Origin: Coffea arabica
Lineage: Eukaryota; Streptophyta; Magnoliopsida; Gentianales; Rubiaceae
Assembly (NCBI RefSeq): GCF_036785885.1
Contig: NC_092320.1
Location: 12,959,557 to 13,023,556 of the forward strand
DNA: 64,000 nucleotides
Reading direction: 5' to 3'
Below are positions 11,052 to 21,295 of this stretch, in pieces. A program made the position numbers and the translations under genes. The notes under the pieces are model-generated. The model worked only from the letters and a program-made list of their open reading frames with translations. It ran no database searches and was not told the origin of the DNA. Every line of letters begins with the position of its first letter. Positions within the stretch are counted from its first letter, which is position 1.

Positions 11052-13478
11052 CCCACTTGAATGCTTCCCTAGTCTCCTCAAGTGGAACTGTTATTCGTCT
11101 TTCTGGTTGTTAGGTTCCTCTTTTTTACAGTTATGAGTTGGACATTGAGTTCCAAGAAAATTCTTGTGGTTTTGATTAATTGCATGTTATCAAGAGAGAG
11201 CTTCTGAGGCATCAGAATTAGTTGTGCCAGACTTGGATAAGGCTGTAAAGCTAACCAACAGCTAGAAGTTTTCACTTCTTGTTATGCTTTCATATATTCA
11301 TGCTTTAGACCATTTGTGTTATATACACAAGGTGCCATAATGGGATAAGAAGTTGCATTTTAGTTTAAGATATTTACATTTTTTTTGGCTGGTTTGCAGA
11401 GAATGTGGGTGGAAAAGCTGTGATTCGCATAATACATGTGTAGACCCATGTGTTGTTTGCTTAGAGAGAAGATGCACAGTGGCTGCAGAAGGTATGTAGT
11501 TTCAGAACTTGGATGCTACTGACATGAAAGAGTTCATATGCTTCTAGATATGAAGACAGACAGTTGGGTATGCTCTGTGTACATAACAGCAACTGGCTTT
11601 TGCTCATCTCTCTTTTCGCTTTCCCATGTAATTTTTTTCCTTTCTGGATTTTGGATGGGACGGGAGGGGTGCTGAGGTTTTATTTTTCTTTTACGCAATC
11701 ACATAAGCTGGGATGATTACCTTGAAAGTAGTATAACCAAAACAAGAAGATGTATCTTCTTTGTTAAATCAATATATTGTGCAATGTTGCTGGTGAAGAT
11801 AATAACCAAACTACCCAAGTTGAATAATACCCAGGTTTGAAGATAATAATCAAATTACTTGTTGACCAAAATGAGTTCCCATTTGTCTAATGATGACAAT
11901 TAGTGGCTAAATAAAACAGTATTGCATCTGGAGACAGGAATTTTATCAATAAAATATGAACTCAAACTGAGGTTGTTGCAATCCAAGAAAGTATATCACA
12001 TGGATATGAACAATGCAAGCACCTAGGACTGTAAATCATGATGTAACCCACCTTTGGCTGTTATAAATACGTGGAAAAGATTTAATTTGATGTAACCCAA
12101 CTTTGGCTTTTATATGAACAGTTGCTGTTATTATTGTTGTAATTTTTTTTTCCTGAGTGGCAAAGGCTATCTTATCTTCAAGACGCTAGAAGCTATGGTA
12201 GACTAGTTAGAAAAGCACTGAGTGGCAGACAGAATAGAGACCTAGCACTTTATTGAAAAAAAAAAAACTTTCAGCACAATTAAACACATCAGGATCAGAT
12301 CACTCGACTGATTCCCATCTTAATAACTTTCACATGTGACTAATCTATTATGATGTGTAGTTATCGCAATTATTTGGCTTAATGTTTTTGAGCCCAAGTA
12401 CATTTTGTCCAAAATAAAATTTCAGGACGCTGGTGATTAATAAGATTGGTGTTATTGCTTATTAGTGTATTCTGTGCTGAGACAGAAAGGAGCACCTTAG
12501 ATTACTAATTTCTGTGAAATATAGTTGTTTAGTCAGCATCATGCTAGAGATTTTTAACATGCTTTACTTTCATGTCGACTAGGTCTAGTTTTCATGTTTT
12601 CAAGAAGAGGTGTATAATTGCTCATTCTCGTGATGGAAAATTATTTGAGTCAGTTTTAAAAGAAAAGGCATGAGTTTAGTTTGGCAATGGATGTATTTAA
12701 GCTTTCTTTTTCTTTCTGTGCTATGAGGGTGGGCTTGTCGTTGCATTTCTCAGCACTAACCTTTATTTTTCTTTCACTTTGTTATTCATGTTTTAACCAC
12801 AAAAGCAAAGTTGTTCTGGTTTAATTCGGATCTTCAAAGCACTGTTAAAATTTCACTTTCTTCAGCTTTTTATAGGCTAACATTTAAGCTGCAGCATAGC
12901 CTCGTGAAATTATTCTTCGACCTGTCAGAACATGAAAGGTCTTCTCTCATGCAGGTTGTTTCCATGAGTTCTGCACTCGCTGTGCCTTGTATCTATGTTC
13001 CACAAATCGCACCTCAGCAGTGGCTCATGGACCCCCAGGCTCAATTGCTTGCCCCCTCTGCCGGCATGGCATAGTTTCATTTGTTAAACTCAAGGACTTA
13101 AAGCCAATTGGGAAAGAAATTCCAAGAACTAGTTTATCCCTTCCATTTTGCACCTGTTCGGCTGATGGTCCGGAAATGGCTTCACTGGAAACCCCATTTT
13201 GTAAGCCTGACTCCTACTGTGTCCAAATAACCCCTCTTGGCTCTTCTTTTCGCTCCCTTAGCTGCCAAAGGTTTCCGTCAATGAGACTCAGCCCTGGCCT
13301 CTGCATGGGGACTCCAGACACAAGTCCTTCTTTGGTTCCTAGGACTGTTGACCGTAATGTGAGGGAACACTTGGTTAGGTGTTCAAGATTGAACTTGAAG
13401 CGTTCAACTTCTCAAACTGATGGAAGGAGCTGGTTCTGTTCTTTGAATCAATGTATAGCGACTGAAACCTCCTTCTGA
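7784..13478 (+). CDS. XBAT32: XBAT32-like ankyrin-repeat RING E3 ubiquitin ligase
   Basis: Ten exons give an unbroken 508-residue frame: 7784-7978, 8115-8174, 8360-8431, 8551-8726, 8819-8979, 9188-9246, 9326-9372, 10281-10421, 11400-11491 and 12955-13478. The ATG at 7784 is chosen because [20 protein letters not shown] matches the N-terminus remembered for Arabidopsis XBAT32, also 508 aa. Ankyrin repeats run from about residue 12 to 280 ([49 protein letters not shown]). A RING finger follows with ligands C321, C324, C336, H338, C341, C344, C367 and C370, all present. The serine-rich tail ends in RRSTSQ-like and SWFCSLNQC sequence. In Arabidopsis this ligase ubiquitinates ACC synthases and promotes lateral roots; the same role here is inference. 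Intron 8 holds a (CT)n tract at 11020-11049. Confidence 0.96.
11020..11049. repeat. (CT)n microsatellite in intron 8 of the XBAT32-like gene
   Basis: An uninterrupted CT dinucleotide run of about 15 units lies between exons 8 and 9. Confidence 0.95.
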
Positions 13479-16400
13479 AGATGGGAATTTTTATTCTACA
13501 AAGTCAGGCTCAAATTTTTTCGATTTATTGCACCATTGCAGGCTGAATTTCATTGTTTTTTTCACTTATGAAAGCGTTGGTATCTCAATGTCGCCACCCA
13601 TCTTTTCGTCCGGGATATAGTTTTCAATCTTTTGTTTTCTGGTTTTGTATATACTGTATACGGAATATCTCCTGTAACGGTTCATCCAGAAATGAGAAAG
13701 AAAGAGATATTTGATACTTGTTGCGTGAAGGAGAAAGGTGAAACGTTCAGAACAAGAAATTTTAGGTTTTTGATATGGAAAAGACTCCTCATTATGCAAG
13801 GATTTTGGTTATCAAGACATGGTCTTATCACGTAGAGAATGAGGTCAGTCATGTTAATCACCTCAATACAGACAACTGCAGTATATCTGAAGCTGGTCTG
13901 CAAAATACCACCACCCTTGCTTGCAGACAGGAAATAAGACTGAGATCGTAGCAATCACTGCTTGTACAGGGATTCAAAGCAGTCTGTTTGCAGCGAATAG
14001 GCAGGAGCTTCTCCAAGTGTGGAAGTATATTGCTTCTCTGGATTCAATGTGAGCTGGATGAACTATGCACCCCAGTAGCCCTACCTTCGTCTCAGAAGTT
14101 GGCTCAAGGATGATATGATTAAATCCATTTTCACGGTTCTCACTGATTATGTACAAGACTCTTAACATGGCCGACCAGATGATTAACAGCAATGTGCATG
14201 ATGAACTTTTGTTTGGCTTGTTCTTAGGGGAAGAGGGGAATAGGTCACGACCATGCAACTATGAGAATCAAATCTATGCAAACAATTGTGTCTTTTAATC
14301 ACCTAGGCCGATTCTCGCTTTCAAATAGTAAAATATGGGTTGCTTTTTTCCCCGTTATTAATAATATTATTATTTTTTTCCCAGTCAGAGCAATAGCTAG
14401 TTTACTTTGTCCATCAGGTATGACTAAACTGAAACAAGTTCTTAGACTCTGGCAACTGCACCTCCCACTTTTTTTTTTTTCTTTCGCAACTGTAGAATTC
14501 TTATAATCTAATCTAGGAGAAGGGGGGAGCGACACTCGATGTGAATAGAAATTCCATCGAAGAAAATTAATTAAGACCGTCACATAGAGTGATAAATTGG
14601 TGGGAGGTAAGGGTTGAGGGAAACAAGACTGGTGGTGACAACCAGGTCAAGGGCCTAGTGGCAACTGCACCTCCCACTTGATGGCTGCAAAATTCAGCTC
14701 AAACAATTGTGTAAATGCAGTTCCATTTTCAGAGCTAATAGCTGGATAAGGCCACACTACACGCTTTCTATTCAAAACTGAAGCCTGAGTTGCTTTGCCT
14801 TGGCCTTGTCAGTAATTCAAATTGTCTTTACAACTATTTGGGTTGAATAGCCACATAATTAGAAAGTCAACACAAGAAAACACAGAAAGAGTTAAACTGC
14901 AAAAGAACTGGCTTGAGGCTTTAGGTTGTCCCAACGACAATTGTACTGGAAAAGACAAAGGATCAATGCTTATGTGCAGCTGAATGTGTATATGTGGGGA
15001 AACATCAATGGGCAGGTAGCGTATCCTTGCATTAATAAACAGTTGGCCTCCTTGCATTTGCATTGCTTCTACCTACCATGGGCAGACAAGTGACTTTCCA
15101 CCGTAGACGTCGCCAACATCATTGCATCTTGCAAGAGGGTGATTAATTCTAGTGCAGGTAGCATATCAGGATACAAAGAAAGCGACTAGTCAGTGTGAAT
15201 GCCCCCAGTCACTCTCACCTTAATTAGTCAAACGGGCACACTCTTTGCCGTTATTCTTACCAAAATAACTTCAATTATCCACTTCTTAGTGAACAGTTTA
15301 AGATAAAGACTAACTGGAAATGTTCTTTTGCCATGGAGGAAATGAATCTTGACTTGCGAAGGAAAATGCAACAAGCTTGACCATGATCAGTAACGTAAAT
15401 TGTTGCAAGTGTCTTGAATTGTTATGTTTGAACTTAGATATGCCTTAAAATTTTTGTCCAGACGTATTGCTGCTAGCGTGCAACATGTACGAATCTTAGC
15501 ATTAAACAAGAGTAGTTGAACTTCATCATTGGAAAACTGTGTAAAGGGGTGAAGGGTGACATCATTGGGATGAGGTTGATGAGATTGGTTGTTTCTTTGG
15601 CCACGTTGTTTTATTCCCTTCCTTAACTTTTTGGCAAAAATCCAATGGAGGGGTTGTTAAAGTTTTTGCACAAATCTCTCCTCAATCAGAGCAATATCGA
15701 ACGTAATAATGTGATACTTTGACAAGATTTTAACATAATCATTGAAAGAAAGAAAGCATTAAAATCGGATTAACCGAGTTTAGCCCATCCCCTCCCTCCC
15801 TCACTCAAGGGAAAGTGATTTCATAAAATTAAAAGAATTTGGCCCTAAAACGTCTGTTGCATGCTAAAGCTGAATGTGACGAGACTTTTGTTCTCTTGTT
15901 TTGTTCACTTTTAATTTTCCTTCTCTTCGATTTTCTGGTCAGAACTCAGCAGATCTTCCTCCAAACTGACCATTTCAGAAGTTGATAGGGTATATAGAAC
16001 TAGAACATCCTGCGTAGTTTATGACTAGTAGAACATATGACCTGGCTTCAAGCTTTTGCGTTCTCTATGAAGATCCTGATTAATTTTTCTCCTACCATAG
16101 TCGGAATTCCCAAAAATAAATAGAATTGCTTGCTCAAGCCTCATGCCTCATAGATTGAATAACTGTCATGGTTGTTTCAGTAAAACCAAAAGCAAGTTAA
16201 AATCTCAATCTCTCATTGGCTGCGAAGTGTAATTTAATTATTGAGGGAATAATGGTGGATATGCAGTATTTTGTATACGTCTGAGATGATTTGTAGTACT
16301 AAAATAACAGATCAAACTTCGGGTTGGATTAGTCAAAATCTGATAGCAAATTCTCAGAAAATTGCAGTTGTCGAACCTCGATTGAGTACATCAGAGACTG

Positions 16401-16600
16401 AACAGATAATGTAGTTAACTAGTTCCACTGCACTTGCATGAAAGACATTACATCCATGCAAGAAAAAAGAGATCCATATTTTGTAAAAACAAGAAACAGC
16501 CACAAAAATAGAAGAAGGGTGAATGAGAGGCTCTCCCTGTCATACCAAAGGAACAACTAGATAGAACCCTCTTATAATACAAACAATTGAAGTCTGCATG
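13479..16600. other. Intergenic between the XBAT32-like gene and TAS3
   Basis: The first few hundred bases are presumably the 3' untranslated region of the XBAT32-like gene. Beyond that I find no recognisable protein, no splice-site series supporting an exon, and no transposon with paired ends. Short open frames on both strands look random. The part near 16600 would include the 3' end of the TAS3 transcript, whose polyadenylation point I cannot place. Confidence 0.55.
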
Positions 16601-16630
16601 ATCTTAGCAAGACTTTCTTCTTTTGTAACC

Positions 16631-16651
16631 AAGCTCAGGAGGAATAACAAA
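16631..16651 (-). promoter_or_regulatory. TAS3 3' miR390 target site (cleavable)
   Basis: The plus strand here starts AAGCTCAGGAGG, identical to the first 12 bases of miR390. The remaining differences are in the 3' half of the miRNA and several are G:U-compatible in the transcript. Central pairing at positions 10-11 is intact, so slicing is predicted between 16641 and 16640. Confidence 0.93.
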
Positions 16652-16745
16652 AGAAAAAAAAGATGGGAGATTTGTATGGAATAAATTACATAATTTAATA
16701 TAATAAATTAATAATAAAATAATAAAAAAATTAATTAATACGAAC

Positions 16746-16766
16746 AAAGTCTTGCAAGGTCAAGAA
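16746..16766 (-). ncRNA. tasiR-ARF (21 nt)
   Basis: The minus strand reads TTCTTGACCTTGCAAGAC followed by TTT. The first 12 bases are the invariant tasiR-ARF core, and the remainder differs only at a few 3' positions from the Arabidopsis sequence I remember. It begins exactly 105 bases (5 x 21) from the predicted 3'-site cut, so it is the sixth phased siRNA. Expected targets are ARF2, ARF3 and ARF4 messages. Confidence 0.95.
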
Positions 16767-16806
16767 AAATGACCATACAAATTTAAATTTAAATATATTT
16801 AAAATT

Positions 16807-16827
16807 AAGCTCAGATAAGATAGCACC
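16807..16827 (-). promoter_or_regulatory. TAS3 5' miR390 site (non-cleavable, AGO7-docking type)
   Basis: The transcript reads GGTGCTATCTTATCTGAGCT plus a final T, differing at one base from the conserved land-plant TAS3 5' site as I remember it. miRNA positions 9-12 are unpaired, which blocks slicing while allowing AGO7-miR390 binding. Confidence 0.94.
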
Positions 16828-16836
16828 GCTGAAATC

Positions 16837-17010
16837 TTATACTAAGCTTTTTGTTCTCCACCGATGATGAAAGACTTTCAGGCTCCAAACCCTCATGCAC
16901 GAGCTACCGACGGAATTTGCTTCTGGGTTCACGAAGGCAGCCTGTGAGCAGGAAGAGGTTGAAAAGACGGGGACAGACATAAACGAACTAGAAGAGTTAA
17001 GAATGTGCAT
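16837..17010 (-). CDS. Short ORF of the TAS3 transcript (57 aa)
   Basis: The first AUG after the estimated transcription start (ATG at 17010-17008) opens a 57-codon frame, MHILNSSSSFMSV to RTKSLV, ending in TAA at 16839-16837. It has no recognisable domain. Its stop lies nine bases before the 5' miR390 site. In Arabidopsis TAS3, translation of a similarly placed ORF brings ribosomes up against AGO7-miR390 and SGS3, and the stalled ribosomes help siRNA production. Placement rather than peptide sequence is therefore the likely function. Peptide stability or use is unknown. Confidence 0.75.
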   Translation of the reverse strand: MHILNSSSSFMSVPVFSTSSCSQAAFVNPEANSVGSSCMRVWSLKVFHHRWRTKSLV

Positions 17011-17083
17011 GTCTATTATGAAGGGAAGGGTGAAAAGATAGAAGACGGAAAGAGAAGATGCCAACTGAACAGATGGATGGAGG

Positions 17084-17090
17084 TTATATA
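17084..17090 (-). promoter_or_regulatory. TATA box of TAS3
   Basis: The minus strand reads CTCTATATAACCTCC. About 30 bases downstream would put transcription start near 17055, with no AUG before the short ORF at 17010. Confidence 0.7.
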
Positions 17091-17099
17091 GAGAAAATG

Positions 17100-19150
17100 G
17101 AACAGAAATAGTACTGACATTCCCGAATGAGTACTATGGAAGTGATCCAGCTTGTGAAGAAAGAGAAGAGTAAGAGAATACTTACAAAAGTGCATTAATA
17201 TTTCAGCCTATCCTCTCTCCTAGCATACTCTTTGGCATGATCAGTGAGACGAGTGATGTGAGAAGAGAAGAGGGGCAAGGTACAAAGCAGAGATAGCAGT
17301 GGAAGTAATGTGACTGATCACACTAATCACTGCATGCTCTAAAGAGCATCTGTCATATTTGTACATCTTTTACCTTCTCACTTACGTTAATTAAATGCAT
17401 GCTGTAGTACTAGTTAGTAAACCAAAGAATAAAAGCACACAGCAGAGGAAAAAAAGAGAGAAAAACAGTCGACATTATATATTTTTCATGTCTCCCAAGT
17501 CCCCCAAGTCCCCGATCTCTCTTTTTCTCTATCCATCTCCCCAAGTTCCCTCATTTTCTCATTCAAGGCTCCTTTTCACATCTTTTGTTAATACATGTGC
17601 CATTGACCGTGTTCGGATATGTTACTTATTGCTTTCCAGTTCCCTTTTCTGCCAAGTAAGATGATTACTAATCTGAGTAATTGGAGTATGACAAAATATT
17701 AAATGCAGTAGTTTATGAAGCTTTTACCCTCAAATATCGTGCAAAAATTGTAACTTGATAATCTTTTATGTGCATACATGGGTAGTTAAGTATCACGATC
17801 TGTGTTCAACTAATAGCCGAGTGACCTTTCTTTGGGTAAAGTTGCCAAGTCAAAGGTGACAAATAATTCCCTGAGAAGAGACCTCCTAGTTCCATCTTTT
17901 CTTTTTTGTCTCTTTCGCTTCGCCTCGCCCGCTTCAGGGCTTAGAAAGCTCAATTCTGCAGCCATTGTCCTAAAATTGGAGATTAGACTGCACATAAATT
18001 ATGCTAGCGCTAGTGAACAAGATGCAAGACAAAACTGCCAGTACAAGGATTCGTTGATCAAGGCCTCTTGTTTGTAGCCTAGTAGTAATGCGTTTGGTTA
18101 AGTGGCACAAGAGGTTACGAGCCCGGCTGGTAATCAAAATTCTTTCCTACGATACACTACAGCAACTTACCTTGGTCTTTCTGATAGGAACTTTCAGAAT
18201 AAATATGTTAGAAAATTCTAACTCTACGTAATTCTGAAGTATACATGTCATAAGAAATTAGTTTGAAAAGCGTGATTGGAAAAATCATGTACTGTAAACA
18301 TACCAACCAAAAGGGTACATATATGTTAATCAAGCAAGCTTATAACAAAGAGATTATGAGAGTTAAATCTTGATTTTAGGCAATGATATTCATAATAATG
18401 AAATAATTTGTCAAGACATGTACATATCCATACAACGTAAGGTCATGAAATCAGAAGGTGAGTCCAACTAAGGACGGACTCTTCTCTGGTTTCTGCGGCT
18501 GACCCTCTGGTGAACACTCTTGATGCTGGACAGACTACACACTGCCAAGCAAGATATTGTGATGATTTTGGAGGGTGAGGAAAACTTTAATGAGCAACTT
18601 TACAATTAAAGCTGGGCTACATAGTGGGATTATCAGACATTGTAATTTGTAAATCAGTTTCTTCCTTCTGAAAATCCATGTCTTGTCTTTCTCATTCAGA
18701 CTAGGGAAAAAGTTATTTCACATTAGGGTTTCTGTTGCATTGATTTTCTTGCCTCAGCTCAAGCTATCAACTGCAGAGAAGTTTTGGAAATTGGGAATTG
18801 GGACTTGGGATAGGCAATTATTCCACTGTGCCAAGGACACTGCTACTCTCAGACCACAACAGTAACAGTAACGTACACAAAGGAGTTGGTCCAAATGTTA
18901 TAGAATACTAGTGTATTATATATAATTGTTTAATGCAAATTCAGTACATAAACGCAAAGTAATACAAATATGAATCTATTTGAACCTCATTGTTTAAATG
19001 GATGTTTCTATGCAACAATCATTTCATCAAATTTTGCAAAATTGGTCATCCATAACTTTTGTGTGTGTGAGTGTGTTTCATTTTTTTTTTCTATAATTGT
19101 TGCTGACAAGCTCATTTCTTCAACATTTCAAGAAATTGAAGAAAACCTGT
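17100..19150. other. Intergenic upstream of TAS3
   Basis: No recognisable gene. The part near 17100-17400 is presumably the TAS3 promoter. A pyrimidine-rich block lies at about 17480-17580. Short open frames have no family resemblance that I can see. Confidence 0.5.
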
Positions 19151-19152
19151 TG

Positions 19153-19154
<2 letters not shown>

Positions 19155-19206
<52 letters not shown>
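19155..19206. repeat. (TA)n microsatellite
   Basis: A run of TA dinucleotides of roughly 25 units lies immediately left of a hAT MITE. Confidence 0.95.
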
Positions 19207-19208
<2 letters not shown>

Positions 19209-19236
19209 GAAGTTTTTCGTTATTTTGGATGGTGGG

Positions 19237-19712
19237 TAGGGGTGCAAACAAGCCAAATCGAGTCGAATTTTGACCTAATCGAACCGAGTCTCGACATAAT
19301 TTCATTGAACTCGAACTCGAGATCGAACTCGACTAACACACAATTTCGAACTCGAGTTCAAAAAAAATAAAAAATAATTATTTATTTTTTAAAAAATAAA
19401 AATATAATATTTTTTTCTTAATAAATAATAAAATATTAAGAATATATATATAATTTTACTATTAAAATTAAAAATATAAAAATTATATATATACTTAAAA
19501 TAAAAAATATATATATACTTAAAATAAAAAAAATATATATATATATATATATACTCGATCTGGCGAGCCGACTCGTGAGTTAACGAACTTAATATTTTGA
19601 ACTCAAATTCGAGTTCGATTTCGACTCGAACTAACTCGAACTCGACAATATAGAGCTCGAATTAAGCTAGACTCAAACCGCTCGCAACCAGCTCGATTCG
19701 TTTGCCGCCCTA
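19237..19712. mobile_element. hAT-type MITE, 476 bp
   Basis: It starts TAGGGGTGCAAACAAGCC and ends GATTCGTTTGCCGCCCTA, an imperfect inverse. Sub-terminal GAACTCGAACTCGA and GAGCTCGA words are hallmarks of a very common eudicot hAT MITE family. Flanks ATGGTGGG (left) and AGTGGTGGG (right) look like an 8-bp target duplication with one added base. The interior (19360-19560) is almost pure A/T. No coding capacity. Confidence 0.82.
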
Positions 19713-21295
19713 AGTGGTGGGCATTCAATTCGTGTAATCATCACCACATTGAAGATGAGGATGTGACAATACATAGTCAATCCATCCGTCAGTGCTGTTC
19801 TGTCTTTTATCTTTCGTATAATATATTCTGCCCTTTATTTATAGCCGCCTACGTAAGACAGAGGAGGGATGAATTCACTTGGTGTTAGTCCTGTCTGTAT
19901 CTGCATGTGGCCATCCCCATCAAGCAAAGCCAAAGCAGTGCCCCCCAATGGTGAAACTGAAACTGCTGTTTTAATAGCTGTGTGCGTGCTCGAACACGGT
20001 ACAGTGAGCAAATATGAATATCCACACAGCACAGGACTGGTAGGTGTGTGGCTGTGAATAAAGAGCTTCCTTCTACTTGGACAAAACGGTTCTCTTTGGT
20101 CTGCAAATTTTTGAAAGCTGTTTTCGAAAGTTGTGCTGTTGTCGAAATCTCACCCATCATTTCAAGTGTTTATAACTTCAAAAATTCTTCCAAGGGCAGT
20201 TAAAGAATGATGAGTTTAGGTTGAACATGACCTCTAGCCCATACATGCCATCTTGATCAAAAGCCATATGCAGCAGGCAAAATGATATTGGCAAACACTT
20301 GATAGATCCTATTTACTACGTAGAGTTAGTGGTTCAAAATTTAACACATCATGGTACTAACTCAAGGAATGAAAATGTGACCAAAACACCTACCAGAAAT
20401 GGTTGCTGAGCTATAATATTAATGGCTTTCCTTTGGTGTGAGGTTCTTTTGCAGGACTCTGAGGTTTCAATACTCTAGCGAGGGCAGCTCACACAGTTTT
20501 AATTACATCTGCTTTATAGCTCAAGTTCAATATTAGACAACTTCAAAGGCAAACTGGCTAATCATCTACACAGTACAGGCAAATCAAGACAGAATATTGC
20601 AGACCCAATCAATGAGAGTCGTGCTTCCATGCAACCGCTGTTGATGGACCACTGTTTTCTGTTCGAGTCAAGATTCTTCCTCCAACAAGTCGCTCCACTG
20701 CTTATTTAACCAGGATGTCTGAAGCTTTATGAGGCTATGCATACCAGGCCAAGGAGGCATAGGTAATAACGACAGGAAAGGGAAAAGAAATGCTTGGAGG
20801 GTTGTTAAACAACTTGCGCCCCTTCAACATTCATTGTAGGGTAAATAAACAAACACCATCAATAGAATTTCCGAACAATGAAAATACAACATTTGGTATA
20901 TGGAGATTTAAAAGCAAAATTAATTTACACTAGGAGGGGAGAAAAGAAGTCAAACTGAAACCTACAACAATATCAAAAGAGGGGTACATCATGCCAAAGT
21001 TGAAGGCATCAACCAGTAGAATGTTTACTAACCCAAAATTTCCTATAATTCTCATCATCTCCTACCACCCTCTTCTAAGCCTAAAGGCCTGTCCACAACC
21101 ACCAAAAGGAGAAAAATGCAAGCGAAGGGTCTGTGACATGGTAATCTGCATTATACTTTATCTGGTGAGGAAGCTGAAGTTTGACCTTTATAGACTGTAT
21201 ACTCTCTAGTTAGGTGTTTCCCTACTCGGCAAATGTAACTTGTAACTAAAAGCACCAATCAACCTGGCAAACAAAAACGAAGAGAAGCAAAAGTA
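19713..21295. other. Intergenic, 3' of UTP23
   Basis: No protein, RNA gene or transposon recognised. The right-hand part should include the 3' untranslated region of UTP23, which is transcribed leftwards. Confidence 0.5.

Larger units (their letters stand above)
16600..17060 (-). ncRNA. TAS3: TAS3 trans-acting siRNA precursor (one tasiR-ARF, short form)
   Basis: Read on the minus strand the locus has the full TAS3 layout: TATA box (17084-17090), a short ORF (17010-16837), a 5' miR390 site (16827-16807), one tasiR-ARF (16766-16746) and a 3' miR390 site (16651-16631). The 5' site pairs with miR390 except at miRNA positions 9-12 and 19, the known non-cleaved AGO7-binding type. The 3' site pairs through positions 1-12 and is cleavable. 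Cutting there, between 16641 and 16640, starts 21-nt registers running upstream, and the tasiR-ARF occupies register six exactly. In known plants AGO7, SGS3, RDR6 and DCL4 make siRNAs from this RNA, and tasiR-ARF silences ARF2, ARF3 and ARF4. Transcript ends are estimates. No other phased siRNA was recognised. Confidence 0.95.

Noticed and set aside
16837-17064. 75-codon version of the TAS3 short frame starting at 17064
   Set aside because: That longer version starts at TTG; the first ATG is at 17010, giving 57 codons.
18075-18155. tRNA-like wording (TAGTAGTAATGCGTTTGG ... GAGGTTACGAGCCCGG)
   Set aside because: It has box A/B-like words but cannot be folded by eye into an acceptor stem plus anticodon arm. 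At best a tRNA-derived SINE scrap; no poly-A tail or target duplication was seen.
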